Positions 1 through 9,237 of a DNA stretch of 64,000 bases are shown piece by piece. The stretch covers positions 186,001 to 250,000 of the forward strand of contig JAFGCO010000055.1 of assembly GCA_016932575.1 (NCBI GenBank), given 5' to 3'. The stretch comes from a bacterium (GTDB lineage Bacteria; Zhuqueibacterota; QNDG01; JAFGCO01). The position numbers and the translations under genes were made by a program. Positions within the stretch are counted from its first letter, which is position 1, and every line of letters begins with the position of its first letter. The notes beneath the pieces were generated by a model. That model worked only from the letters and a program-made list of their open reading frames with translations, ran no database searches and was not told where the DNA came from.

Positions 1-1
1 T

Positions 2-721
2 TTTGTATTCGCATCTGCCCTGGCACGGTCGATTCTACAGTCCACTCATATTTCTGTCCTTACTCTTCTGGCACAGTCTTTTTTAGAAATCGGCCTTTCT
101 CTTTGCCTGGGACTTGTAATGGGCCTGCTATTTAATCTGCTTTTTCGCAGGGTGCGTTTTCCGGACGATTTGATTTTGGGAATCGGTGCATTTATTCTGT
201 TCAATCTGGGAATCGCCTCGTATTTTCGTCTTTCAGGACTTCTTTCGGTTATGGCGTTTGGCGCTGCTGTCATCAATCTAAATCCTATGTTAAGTAACCG
301 GTCCAACCGGATTCTCGAGAATTTTTCTCCGATTTTATTTGCCTGTTTTTTTATATTCGGTGGTGCGCATTTGAATATCGCCCTTTTTCCAAAAGTGGGA
401 TGGATCGGATTCGTTTATCTTGTAACACGTGCTGCAGGTAAAATCGGTGGGGCGAGTGCGGGAGCCTGTGTGGGCAGGGCACCTGCCGTTGTTCGGCGAT
501 ATGTTGGTCTGTCCTTAATCCCGCAAGTGGGCGTAGCTGTCGCCCTGGCCATTTTAGTACGTAAAGAATTTGCACAACCCATGTACGGGCAGGCAGGCAT
601 GGATCTCGCCGTTCTGGTGATCAATGTTTTGCTTTTTACGACAATCATAACGGAAATCGTAGGTCCCCTCCTGACAAAGTGGGCACTGGGAAAAGCAAAT
701 GAAAAAGGACAGGGAAGATGA
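2..721 (+). CDS. Cation:proton antiporter, C-terminal part (5' truncated by window edge)
   Basis: The frame is open from the first bases of the window, so this is the C-terminal part of a longer gene; the internal ATG at 119 is not the real start. The visible part is a string of hydrophobic segments broken by short charged loops. It contains an R-A-A-G-K-I-G-G segment followed by a G-L-S-L-I-P-Q-V-G-V-A helix, the arrangement found in the second half of CPA-type (Kef/NhaP-like) Na+/H+ or K+/H+ antiporters. These act in the inner membrane for pH and cation homeostasis. No cytoplasmic nucleotide-binding (TrkA-N) domain follows; the protein ends soon after the last helix. A PII-like protein is encoded 290 bases downstream and may regulate it. 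Family assignment is firm; ion specificity cannot be read from this fragment. Confidence 0.82.
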   Translation, partial: FVFASALARSILQSTHISVLTLLAQSFLEIGLSLCLGLVMGLLFNLLFRRVRFPDDLILGIGAFILFNLGIASYFRLSGLLSVMAFGAAVINLNPMLSNRSNRILENFSPILFACFFIFGGAHLNIALFPKVGWIGFVYLVTRAAGKIGGASAGACVGRAPAVVRRYVGLSLIPQVGVAVALAILVRKEFAQPMYGQAGMDLAVLVINVLLFTTIITEIVGPLLTKWALGKANEKGQGR

Positions 722-1011
722 AATCTGAATATTAAGATCATACGGGTATTTTCATCCGTTCCATTCCGATCATGAATATGAAGGGCTTGTCCGGATAGGG
801 GGACAGACAATGCATAAAATATGTTGTAATAAAAATATTTGAAATGTGTTTGAAAAGCAATGGATTGTCAAGTAAAAACGCATAATGTCTATGAATATAG
901 AATTTGAAAAATTTAATATTCGGGAATTTTGTCTGGATGATGATTTTGACAATTAATTTGGGTTTAATCCTTAAAATTTTTTATATTTCAATGAATTGAC
1001 GCGGAGTCATT

Positions 1012-1362
1012 ATGTATTTCCTGATCATTCAGCTTTTCAAGGTGGAATACAAAGAGGATGTACTTTTGGCCATGACCTCTTGTGGTATTCAGAAAGGCAG
1101 CGCCTTTGAGGGTCAAAATCTCGATAAGGTGCTGGAACGGGAGTTTCCACTGTTTACCGGACTGATCCGATCCGAAGATGAGCGGGAACAGTTTTCGATT
1201 TTGATCACATCTGTGGTGGATAGCAAAAAGCGGGTGAGAGAATTCGTTCAGCTTCTCAAGGAAGCAGACATTGATATTAAGCGCGAAAATATTCTGCGTG
1301 TTGTGATGATTCCCTCGGAAATGATTATTGACCATACACAGCAGTGGGAAAGCCAGTCATGA
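1012..1362 (+). CDS. PII-like small regulatory protein (putative)
   Basis: A soluble protein of 116 residues without signal peptide or membrane segment. The pattern is a short beta strand (Y-F-L-I-I-Q-L-F), a helix (E-D-V-L-L-A-M-T-S-C-G-I), a variable loop, a Phe/Leu-rich strand (F-P-L-F-T-G-L) and a second beta-alpha-beta unit ending in a hydrophobic strand (R-V-V-M-I-P). This matches the ferredoxin-like fold of PII-like proteins, many of which are encoded beside transporters and form trimers that bind nucleotides. The antiporter gene ends 290 bases upstream, which fits such a role. The stop codon overlaps the ATG of the next gene (ATGA), indicating translational coupling to the UDP-sugar pyrophosphorylase. 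The PROSITE-type PII uridylylation loop is not evident, so GlnB itself is unlikely. Ligand and partner are unknown. Confidence 0.6.
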   Translation: MYFLIIQLFKVEYKEDVLLAMTSCGIQKGSAFEGQNLDKVLEREFPLFTGLIRSEDEREQFSILITSVVDSKKRVREFVQLLKEADIDIKRENILRVVMIPSEMIIDHTQQWESQS

Positions 1363-2774
1363 GCAGTGAATTTTCAATCGATAAATTGAAAGCAACTTTA
1401 GAAAAATATCATCAGTCTCATGTACTCCGATATTGGGGAGATCTGGATAATGAGGAACGTAAACGATTGATCGATCAGTTGGATGATATCGATTTCAATC
1501 TTGTGCTGTATTTGGCCTCATTATTGAAAAACACAAAAAAATCAGAGCCCCTGAAAATGTCTCCGGCACCGGTGATTGATTTGCCGGAAACCAAAGAAGA
1601 AAAAGCGGCATTCGAGAACGCCCGAACCCTGGGGGAAGAGGTGATCCGGGCTGGCCGGGTCGGTGCGTTTCTGGTAGCCGGTGGTCAGGGAAGCCGGCTG
1701 GGTTTTGATGGACCCAAGGGTTGCTATCCCATTGGGCCGGTTAGTGGCAAATCTCTTTTTCAGATGCATGCAGAAAAGATATTGTCGGCGCAGAGACGCT
1801 GTAAGACGGTGATACCCTGGTATATCATGACCAGTGAGACCAATGACGGTGATACGCGTCGGTTTTTCGAGAGATATCATTATTTTGGTCTTAAATCGTC
1901 AGATGTGATGTTTTTCAAGCAGCGGATGGTCCCTGCTCTCAACGAAGACGGACAGATGATACTGGACCGCAAAGATCATATATTCACCAGTCCCAATGGA
2001 CATGGGGGCTCGCTTCAGGCGATGATGGAGAGCGGCGCCATTGCCAATATGAAAGAGCGGGGCATCGATGTGATCTCTTATTTTCAGGTGGACAATGTGT
2101 TAATTCAGATTTTGGATCCTCTGTTCATCGGATTTCATGTGCAAGCAAATGCCGAGATGTCCTCTAAGATGCTGAGGAAGCGGGGGCCGTACGAAAAGCT
2201 GGGACATTTTGGTCTGGTTAATGGCCAATTGCAGGTGGTCGAATACAGTGACATGCAAGAGGCAGATATGCAGGCTCGAAATCAGGACGGACGGTTGAAA
2301 TACGGGGCCGGAAGTCCTGCCATTCATCTGATTCAACCGGATTTTATTGTTCAGGAAATGGAGGGCGGAATACAACTACCCTATCATGTTGCCCGGAAAA
2401 AAATCCCATACCTCAATCAGGCCGGGAAACAGATGATCCCGGATCGGCCCAATGGATACAAATTCGAAATGTTTGTTTTTGATGCACTTCGGGACACCAG
2501 AAACTCGGTGATCCTGGAAGCGGTCCGGGAGCATGAGTTCAGCCCGGTGAAAAACAAAACAGGACAGGATTCTCCAGAGACAGCCAGGCGGGATTTATCT
2601 AATTATTTTGGAGAATGGCTGGAGGCTGCCGGAATCGAGGTGCCCCGCGATAAATCCGGGAATGTTCGGGGAGTCGTGGAGATTGGTCCGTTATTTGCCG
2701 ATTGCCAGGAAGCGTTTGTTAAAAAGATTTCTCAGGATGTAACATTTGACGGGTCATTTTACCTGGATGGGTGA
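1359..2774 (+). CDS. UDPGP-family UTP:hexose-1-phosphate uridylyltransferase (UDP-GlcNAc/UDP-Glc pyrophosphorylase, eukaryote-like)
   Basis: The enzyme transfers UMP from UTP to a hexose(amine)-1-phosphate, supplying UDP-GlcNAc or UDP-glucose for envelope polysaccharides. The diagnostic nucleotide-binding loop L-V-A-G-G-Q-G-S-R-L-G is at residues 105-115, followed by D-G-P-K-G. Further family signatures are the T-S-x-x-N-D segment, the P-N-G-H-G-G segment and the Q-V-D-N-V motif. Length (471 residues) fits the UAP1/UDPGP class and not the bacterial GalU or GlmU classes. I chose ATG 1359 over the in-frame GTG at 1344: it overlaps the upstream stop as ATGA and has GGGAA at 1346-1350 at suitable spacing. 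The polysaccharide locus lies over 40 kb away, so this may be a general housekeeping supply enzyme. Substrate (GlcNAc-1-P or Glc-1-P) is not settled by sequence alone. Confidence 0.88.
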   Translation: MSSEFSIDKLKATLEKYHQSHVLRYWGDLDNEERKRLIDQLDDIDFNLVLYLASLLKNTKKSEPLKMSPAPVIDLPETKEEKAAFENARTLGEEVIRAGRVGAFLVAGGQGSRLGFDGPKGCYPIGPVSGKSLFQMHAEKILSAQRRCKTVIPWYIMTSETNDGDTRRFFERYHYFGLKSSDVMFFKQRMVPALNEDGQMILDRKDHIFTSPNGHGGSLQAMMESGAIANMKERGIDVISYFQVDNVLIQILDPLFIGFHVQANAEMSSKMLRKRGPYEKLGHFGLVNGQLQVVEYSDMQEADMQARNQDGRLKYGAGSPAIHLIQPDFIVQEMEGGIQLPYHVARKKIPYLNQAGKQMIPDRPNGYKFEMFVFDALRDTRNSVILEAVREHEFSPVKNKTGQDSPETARRDLSNYFGEWLEAAGIEVPRDKSGNVRGVVEIGPLFADCQEAFVKKISQDVTFDGSFYLDG

Positions 2775-2811
2775 GGCAATTGATATTGGGCTTTATTGAA
2801 ATGAGCATCAA

Positions 2812-3897
2812 GTGAAATTCAAAATATTTGAAAAGGACAATATTTTCACTTGGATTGAACCGAAAGGTGTGACGAAGCTGCGCGATCTGATTCAATATGG
2901 TAAAGATCCGTTTTGGGAAAAACTGACATATAAGAAAATATGTGGTTATGCCGTTTTATTTTTACTTCTGTTTTTTATTTACTATGATAATCATTTTGAA
3001 GAAGCCACGTCCGCTCCCCGTTTAATAATATCCGCATTATTTATAACCCTTACCGTTATTCTAATCATTTCTCTTTTTTGGTATATCGCTTCATTGGTTT
3101 TTGATAAAGCAGTTATTATAAAACAGAATTCCATCCGATTTCAAAATGGATCTGATACAAAAGAAATTAAGTTTGAAAAAATATCCGACATTATTTTACT
3201 TTCCGGATGTTATCAGAACAGGTATTACAATGTACTGGTTTTTAAGCAAAAGCATAAAATTCTTCAGGTGACTTTTATCTCGGATATCATTAAGATTGAA
3301 TATCTGATGGAATTTCTTAGCAGAATTGGTAAATATGTGACCCAATACAATCTGATAACCTATCTTAAAAAAAGAGAAGTGAGTGTCTTGGATTGTAATC
3401 AAAGAGAATATGTTTCAGGAAGACATTATATATATCCAAAAGACAATCAGTTTGGATCTCTCGGCATGGGTTTTATATCTTTAATTATGACAGTTTTTGT
3501 TATATATACAGGATTGCAGGATACATTTGAACCGAAGATTGAAATCTATTTTTGGTATGCAGCCATATTAATTATGGTTTTGTTATTTTTAAGTTGTCTT
3601 TTATTTTATAATAAATACAGCCAAGAAATATTCATTGAGAATCCATTTGTAATACAAAATTTCAAATTATGGAGGAAAAAAAATTTTTATTTATTGGATA
3701 ATTTATCCTTTAAGATGGATTCTGGTGGCGAACTGAAGATATCAAATAAAAATCAGAAGATATCGGTGAATACCAAACTGATCCATTTTGCTGATTTCTG
3801 TAAAGAAATTGATCAAATCAGCAATTTAAATATTATAAAGACAATTCATAAAGATCAGTATAAAAATTACACGAACGGGATGGCCAATCTATCCTGA
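2812..3897 (+). CDS. Hypothetical membrane protein with two TM pairs and PH-like soluble segments
   Basis: I do not recognise this protein. It starts with GTG at 2812, just after the upstream gene. Two pairs of strongly hydrophobic segments are visible, at about residues 46-60 and 70-97 and again at about 217-235 and 245-268. Each pair is followed by a soluble part rich in beta-prone residues. The first soluble part (roughly 103-175) has the strand-rich look of bacterial PH-like (bPH) domains often found after TM pairs; the second (about 275-345) may be a diverged repeat of the same unit. Base composition is clearly more AT-rich than both neighbours, with frequent AAA/ATA codons, which suggests recent acquisition or relaxed selection. 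A regulator or sensor role would be a guess; function unknown. Confidence 0.6.
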   Translation: MKFKIFEKDNIFTWIEPKGVTKLRDLIQYGKDPFWEKLTYKKICGYAVLFLLLFFIYYDNHFEEATSAPRLIISALFITLTVILIISLFWYIASLVFDKAVIIKQNSIRFQNGSDTKEIKFEKISDIILLSGCYQNRYYNVLVFKQKHKILQVTFISDIIKIEYLMEFLSRIGKYVTQYNLITYLKKREVSVLDCNQREYVSGRHYIYPKDNQFGSLGMGFISLIMTVFVIYTGLQDTFEPKIEIYFWYAAILIMVLLFLSCLLFYNKYSQEIFIENPFVIQNFKLWRKKNFYLLDNLSFKMDSGGELKISNKNQKISVNTKLIHFADFCKEIDQISNLNIIKTIHKDQYKNYTNGMANLS

Positions 3898-4060
3898 CAG
3901 TAATGCCTTATTGACCGTGAATATGTTGAATTGATTCATGGCTCAGGATCCTTGTGAACTTGAAAAATAATTTCTAAGCGTTTGTCAAAATTCGCATCGT
4001 GTTCTTTTTTGAATGTATCACGCGCCTATTTTTTGTTATGCCTGAATGGAAGGGGCAATT

Positions 4061-5149
4061 ATGAATGCAATAGTCGAAACATTGCAGGATCCTCTGGTTT
4101 CCAAATGGCTGCAATCTATTCTTACGTTTATTTTATCTCTGTTTTTATTGTTGTTTTTGAGGCGCCTGATGCTCAAAACACAGATTCCGCAGCAGAAGCG
4201 GCAACAGGCATTGAAATGGGCCTTCTACGGATTACTGGTCATTTTCATGTTTATTATGATCCGAATATGGACCGGCAGCGGTATTTTATCCCATTTTAAA
4301 AACGAGAGCCTGGGAAATCTGGTGAAATCCGGCGTTGCCCTGGGCGTGATTTACTTTATTTTATATCTTGTCCGCAGATTCATAAACAGTCTGCAGATCA
4401 GTATTACAAAGCGGCACCAATACAGAAAACGGGCAGGATATACTGCCGCAATCGTCTATCTGATTGTGCTCATTCCGATCTGGGCGGGAAGAACCCAGCA
4501 ATGGGCCACGATGCTGTCTGTTATGGGTGCGGGTATTGCTTTGGCCCTGCATGAGGTCCTGCTTAATATTGCAGGATGGCTGTATATTTTATTCCGGCAT
4601 CCTTATCGTACCGGGGACAGGATCGAGCTGGGTGAGCTTCAGGGCGACGTGATCGATATCAGCGTTTTGCAGACCACTATGCTGGAGATCGGGAACTGGG
4701 TAGACGGCGATCAGAGCACCGGCCGGGTAGTACATATGCCCCACGGGCAGATATTTCGCAAGCCGCTTTATAATTATACTCAAGGATTTGAATTTATATG
4801 GAATGAATTTTCGATTGTAATCACATTTGAGAGCAACTGGGAAGCTGCAAAAGAGATACTCTTAAAATTTGGCGAAGAAGAAAGCAAGGAGGTTCAGGAG
4901 GTTGTTCGGACGAAAATTGACCGTATGGCACGTGAATATTTGATTTATTATAAGAATTTTTCTCCAATCGTGTATACGCAAATCCAGGACAGCGGTGTGA
5001 AGCTTACTCTGCGTTATCTTACTGAGGCCAAACGAAGGCGGGGAGGTATTCATATCATCAGCGAGCAGGTTCTAAAGACAGTGAATAAGGCAAAAGACAT
5101 TGAATTTGCCTATCCTACATACCGGATTTATCAAAGGGGGAAAGAGTAG
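4061..5149 (+). CDS. MscS-family mechanosensitive ion channel
   Basis: An inner-membrane small-conductance mechanosensitive channel that releases solutes on hypo-osmotic shock. Four hydrophobic segments precede the pore-lining helix G-A-G-I-A-L-A-L-H, a variant of the Gly/Ala-rich MscS TM3, followed by N-I-A-G-W-L-Y-I and the beta domain with R-P-Y-R-T-G-D-R-I and G-D-V-I-D-I. An unusual acidic segment (N-W-V-D-G-D-Q-S) is inserted in the beta domain before the conserved V-H-M-P-H-G-Q-I-F element. The C-terminal alpha/beta domain (F-S-I-V-I-T-F) is complete. Start: ATG 4061 has an A/G-rich ribosome-binding site (AAGGGG, about 4051-4056) and is preferred over the in-frame ATG 4046, which lies within that site. 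The gene appears monocistronic between an orphan membrane protein and the AsmA-like gene. Confidence 0.92.
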   Translation: MNAIVETLQDPLVSKWLQSILTFILSLFLLLFLRRLMLKTQIPQQKRQQALKWAFYGLLVIFMFIMIRIWTGSGILSHFKNESLGNLVKSGVALGVIYFILYLVRRFINSLQISITKRHQYRKRAGYTAAIVYLIVLIPIWAGRTQQWATMLSVMGAGIALALHEVLLNIAGWLYILFRHPYRTGDRIELGELQGDVIDISVLQTTMLEIGNWVDGDQSTGRVVHMPHGQIFRKPLYNYTQGFEFIWNEFSIVITFESNWEAAKEILLKFGEEESKEVQEVVRTKIDRMAREYLIYYKNFSPIVYTQIQDSGVKLTLRYLTEAKRRRGGIHIISEQVLKTVNKAKDIEFAYPTYRIYQRGKE

Positions 5150-5243
5150 GTTTTGATTGATTCAGAATGATGGGCATGAAGTAAAATTCAGTTAAAAAGG
5201 ATCAAGAAAAATCAGACAACAGAATGATCGGATATGACATTGA

Positions 5244-8200
5244 ATGACAAAAAGATCTGATAAAAAAAAATACGTACGGCACTGGTTGCGACGAATTTTC
5301 AGGGTGTTATTTTGGATCACGGGTATTTTTTTGTGTCTGTTTATCGCTGCCATTATTTTTATACGGATTCAGTATCCTGAGCCCCGGGTGCTGCAACTGA
5401 TTTCTGAACAGGTTGAATCCAGCACAGGCATGTCCCTGGAGATACGAGATGTTGCCTGGCACCTGCCTCTTCGGTTGGACGCATCTCAAATCGCACTTAA
5501 TTATCCGGACAGATATACGAAAACAGTCATACCTTTATTCACTTTGGAGCGGTTTTCCGTATCTTTCCGGCTGCTTCCTTTATTAAAACGGCAGGTGGAC
5601 GTGCAGTCTGTCATACTCGACAAGCCCCGGATGTATCTGGATTCGGATCAATGGATTGTACCGCATGCCACTTCAAAAGCGGATTCGGCACCATCAGTCA
5701 AACGGGAAGCATACACATCGCCTGCCAAAGCACTGCCCTTTTCACTGGGATTATCCAGGCTTTCTATGAAGGAATTCGATTGCACCGTTATCCTGCCGCA
5801 CAGTCATAGACACCGGTCTATTCAAATCACCGGGCTGAATTTCAATCTGAATCACCTGAGGATCCCTCGAGAAACGACTGTTTCTTTAGAGAATGTCCGT
5901 GGCAGGATTCATTTATTCACCAACCGGAGCAGAATAAAGTATTCGGAGGACGGATTTGATATCACTTTGGAGCCCGATATTGATATGCGTGCGGCATGGA
6001 GTAAGAATCAGCAATGGCGGGTGCGGGGACGGATGGGTTTGGCTGCCCAAGCCGATACATCCCATCGAATCGATCTTCGAATGGAGGTGATCGGCACAGG
6101 CAAGGGCGATTCCATACACGTGGAAACTGTACAGATGGATCTGGACGGATCGCGGCTTTTCCGGTTGTATGGAGGTGCCTCCCAGCTTGTTACATATCCG
6201 GAATTTAATGCAACACTTGAAAGTGAATCCATAAATTTAAGCCGAATATTTTACATGACTGAAGATTTTATGCCGCCTTCGATACAGAGGGTTTTTGATC
6301 CCTGGGAGATCCAGGGTGATATTAAACTACCTGAGGGAAATATCAGAGGCAATACAGAAGGGATGCATATTCAGATTCATACGGCCTTACAAAACGGGAG
6401 CGTATCCTGTTCAGATAGGGTACTGGACAGCCTGTTTTACCAATTGAACATCGATGGGTATCTGAAAGCTGTTACTCATAAAAATAAGTCTTTCAAGTTT
6501 ACTGACGGACAGATTCAGGGAGCTGCGGGAATGTCTGCCTTTCACCTGGCATTGAATGATTCTGTGGGTATGCAGGCCGGTCCGCTTTTTCTTGAGTTCA
6601 TCTCAAGTATGGATGCCAGCGGTTTGCCCTGCCGAGGCCGTCTTACCGGCCGGTTGGATTCACTGTTCAAGGGACAAGTGGGATTCGATTTTAACTGGGG
6701 CCTGAATCCGGAATCACAGGGAAAGCCCGAGTCTGTCCGTGTAAACGGATTTGTCTTTGCAGACTCAATGGATCTCATGGAACTCCCCAATTGGCCAAAT
6801 ACAGCTCAGGGTATGATGAATCTGAATGTCGATTTGGCCATGCCGAATCTTTACCAGGCCGTGCTGAATATCAGAGCAGAACTTAACGGTCTCGGTTTTA
6901 CTCTGGAGAATCAGACGGGAATTTGGCCGGCTATGAACCTTCGCTCTGAATGGATTATACAAACCGAACCTGCTTTTCGGCAGGTTTGGCTGGACAGCGG
7001 GCATGTTCGTGTGAATGATTTCTTAAACAGCCAGTTTACCGGACAGGCTGATCTGAAGCATCGGGCCTTTTGGATAGAACTCCAAAAATTGACCGTGGAT
7101 CTTGGGAAGGTTCAATCCATCCTTCCGCCGTTGCTTCAGGAGTCGATGGAGAGCCTGACTTTTGGCGGTCAGACCATGATGTCTGCCAGTGTTTCAGGAG
7201 AAGCGACGCAGCCGGATTCTGTTCAGGTCCGGGGTACGATTTCCCTTGAGGATGGAATGTTCTGTCATGGCAATCAGGAACTGAAGGTATCCGGAATTCA
7301 AGGTAAAGTGACTGTGGAGGGAGTTCCGGAAGTTTTAAATGGCAATATCGATTTATCTTTTGGAAAACTCGATTTGGGCGCCAGGCGGAGCCAGCCGATT
7401 GAAGGCAGCCTTTTCCAGTTTGACTGGCAGTGGATTGCAGATGAATCTGTGTCCATGAGTGAAGCGTTGTTACGCAATGACAGTCTCGGTATAGAAGCCC
7501 AGTTTGAGGGAAGTCTCGCTGGTCTGGCGTCCCGACCTGCCCTGTATACGGTTGGAAACATTCAATTTCAAAGAGATGATTGGGTTGAAACAGTACAAGA
7601 AATGAGGATCCGAGGAAAATCTGCAATCAAATTTCAGATAGAACAAAAAGACAGTTCTCAGTATATGGTCATTTCAGGGAGTGCCGCTATGCGGCCCCTG
7701 GAAATGAAACAAAGGGACATGCTGAGTATGAATGATATCCATGGTCGGGTACCGTTTCAAATCGCGCTTGATCTCGAAAAAGGGGTAATTATGACAGATC
7801 CGGATTATTCTCCACCCTCCTGGATTGACTATGAGAGCCGACGAAGTCAGTACAGATCGCTGAATCCTGATCAGGGAGCTCTTTATGCAAAGGTTATTCA
7901 GGTGAGCAGATATCAATTCACCGATCTGGCAATGGATATCGACATCCGGAAAGGCTATATTCAGGTTCCCTGGTTTATGGTTGATCTGTTTAATGGCAAT
8001 GTTGGCGGTTATTTGCAGATTTTTTTAGGTACAGGTCAACCTGAGGATATCGCCTATGAAATTCATGCACAAGCTGCGAGAATCAATGCTGCTGCACTGG
8101 GAGATATTCCTATTGAGAAAGAGGAAGAGGCTGAACTGGATGTCACCATGGCTTTTAGTGGATTGGGTATGGATATTGAAAAGGACATGGAAATAAACGG

Positions 8201-8483
8201 TTACTTTTACATGACTCAAATCGGTCCGAAATTTGCCAGCAGGATGCTGCAGGGACTGGATCCCAATGGAGAAGACAGAAATATCCGGCTGACCCGCAGA
8301 CTGCTGAATATGGGCTGGAAACCAAAGTTGTTCAGCTTTGAGATGCAGCATGGTTATGTATATCCTTCTTTGTCATTATCACAGCCATGGTTTTCACCCA
8401 TCAGGCTGCCGGAAACATTATCGTATGGACGACTGCCGCTGAAATTTTTCCTGGAAAATCCGGGCCTGGCCCAGGCGAAGTAA
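5244..8483 (+). CDS. AsmA-like (YdbH/TamB-type) inner-membrane-anchored periplasmic protein
   Basis: A 1079-residue protein with a basic N-terminus, one signal-anchor helix at about residues 18-36, then a long periplasmic part built of repeated short beta strands. The region just after the anchor (L-I-S-E-Q-V-E-S-S-T-G followed by the V-A-W-H-L-P-L-R-L-D-A element) is typical of AsmA-family proteins. These form elongated beta-grooves bridging inner and outer membranes and are implicated in phospholipid transport to the outer membrane. The next gene, 77 bases downstream, encodes a DUF1318 lipoprotein. In Escherichia coli the AsmA-like YdbH is encoded with the lipoprotein YnbE and DUF1318 protein YdbL, so I read the pair as a YdbH-type system. 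No enzymatic motif is visible. Family call is good; the YdbH equivalence rests on context. Confidence 0.78.
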   Translation: MTKRSDKKKYVRHWLRRIFRVLFWITGIFLCLFIAAIIFIRIQYPEPRVLQLISEQVESSTGMSLEIRDVAWHLPLRLDASQIALNYPDRYTKTVIPLFTLERFSVSFRLLPLLKRQVDVQSVILDKPRMYLDSDQWIVPHATSKADSAPSVKREAYTSPAKALPFSLGLSRLSMKEFDCTVILPHSHRHRSIQITGLNFNLNHLRIPRETTVSLENVRGRIHLFTNRSRIKYSEDGFDITLEPDIDMRAAWSKNQQWRVRGRMGLAAQADTSHRIDLRMEVIGTGKGDSIHVETVQMDLDGSRLFRLYGGASQLVTYPEFNATLESESINLSRIFYMTEDFMPPSIQRVFDPWEIQGDIKLPEGNIRGNTEGMHIQIHTALQNGSVSCSDRVLDSLFYQLNIDGYLKAVTHKNKSFKFTDGQIQGAAGMSAFHLALNDSVGMQAGPLFLEFISSMDASGLPCRGRLTGRLDSLFKGQVGFDFNWGLNPESQGKPESVRVNGFVFADSMDLMELPNWPNTAQGMMNLNVDLAMPNLYQAVLNIRAELNGLGFTLENQTGIWPAMNLRSEWIIQTEPAFRQVWLDSGHVRVNDFLNSQFTGQADLKHRAFWIELQKLTVDLGKVQSILPPLLQESMESLTFGGQTMMSASVSGEATQPDSVQVRGTISLEDGMFCHGNQELKVSGIQGKVTVEGVPEVLNGNIDLSFGKLDLGARRSQPIEGSLFQFDWQWIADESVSMSEALLRNDSLGIEAQFEGSLAGLASRPALYTVGNIQFQRDDWVETVQEMRIRGKSAIKFQIEQKDSSQYMVISGSAAMRPLEMKQRDMLSMNDIHGRVPFQIALDLEKGVIMTDPDYSPPSWIDYESRRSQYRSLNPDQGALYAKVIQVSRYQFTDLAMDIDIRKGYIQVPWFMVDLFNGNVGGYLQIFLGTGQPEDIAYEIHAQAARINAAALGDIPIEKEEEAELDVTMAFSGLGMDIEKDMEINGYFYMTQIGPKFASRMLQGLDPNGEDRNIRLTRRLLNMGWKPKLFSFEMQHGYVYPSLSLSQPWFSPIRLPETLSYGRLPLKFFLENPGLAQAK

Positions 8484-8560
8484 AGCAACCCTATCAGTTC
8501 GGATATAAATGATACGGAAATCAATTTGAGAATTCTATCAATTGAATGGAGGATAAGATC

Positions 8561-9115
8561 ATGAACAAATCAATCCTTTTTCTCCTGATGACCCCCGTCT
8601 TATGGATCGCCGCATGCAGTTTTAAGGCGCCTGAAGTAAGTGTGACTGGTGAAATGACGGCTCTGGAAAGGGAAGTGCTGGGAACATACCGGCAGATCGA
8701 AGAAGACACCTGGATGGTCGCTTCAACCCGATCGGAGGGCAAATCCGAGACACAACAAATTTCCCCTGAAAAAAAGCGGGTACTTGAGGCAATGCAGGAT
8801 CAGAAATTCAACAAAGATGATATCGATGAGTTTAAGCGCAAGGGATATGTGGGCGAAAACAATCAGGGATTCCTCTCGATTCGAGATCATGAAGATTTAA
8901 AAGAAGACGCGTCCGCTTCCGAATTTGTTAAAAAAGTAGTCAATGAAGAGAATTCGGCCCGGGAAATCATCATGAATCGGGTTATCCAGCTGAATGATGC
9001 TTTGAAAAATGCAGTACGCGAAAATGTGATGACCATTTTTGCCCAGATGAACCAGGAGAATTCACCCGCCGGCACCTGGATTCAGGAAAAGATGGGCGAT
9101 TGGGTGAAGAAGTGA
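8561..9115 (+). CDS. DUF1318 (YdbL-like) lipoprotein
   Basis: A 184-residue lipoprotein: basic start, hydrophobic helix and lipobox L-W-I-A-A-C, so the mature protein begins at that Cys. After it comes a segment with V-S-V-T-G-E and A-L-E-R-E-V-L-G. The last 65 residues match the YdbL/DUF1318 pattern: E-E-N-S-A-R near the start of a helix, a second helix (R-E-N-V-M-T-I-F-A-Q-M), then P-A-G-T-W-I-Q and a terminal G-D-W-V-K-K. E. coli YdbL is a soluble periplasmic protein and a separate small lipoprotein, YnbE, forms the outer-membrane end of the YdbH bridge; here lipid anchor and DUF1318 domain are in one chain. Start ATG 8561 is set by a strong GGAGGA (8548-8553); the in-frame ATG 8546 overlaps it. 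Co-transcription with the AsmA-like gene is likely. Confidence 0.83.
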   Translation: MNKSILFLLMTPVLWIAACSFKAPEVSVTGEMTALEREVLGTYRQIEEDTWMVASTRSEGKSETQQISPEKKRVLEAMQDQKFNKDDIDEFKRKGYVGENNQGFLSIRDHEDLKEDASASEFVKKVVNEENSAREIIMNRVIQLNDALKNAVRENVMTIFAQMNQENSPAGTWIQEKMGDWVKK

Positions 9116-9237
9116 AAGTGTATTTTGCCCGGATTTTTTATCGATTATTACCCTAAAGGGACGTTTAGCGGCTTATGTTTTTAAACATCCGGGTGTAAGG
9201 AATACAAAGAGCAGAAAATTTAGAGTATTCAATTTCC

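Noticed and set aside
946-977. TTGACA (946-951) and TAAAAT (972-977) upstream of the PII-like gene as a promoter
   Set aside because: The spacer is 20 bases, too long for confidence, and the region is AT-rich so chance matches are likely.
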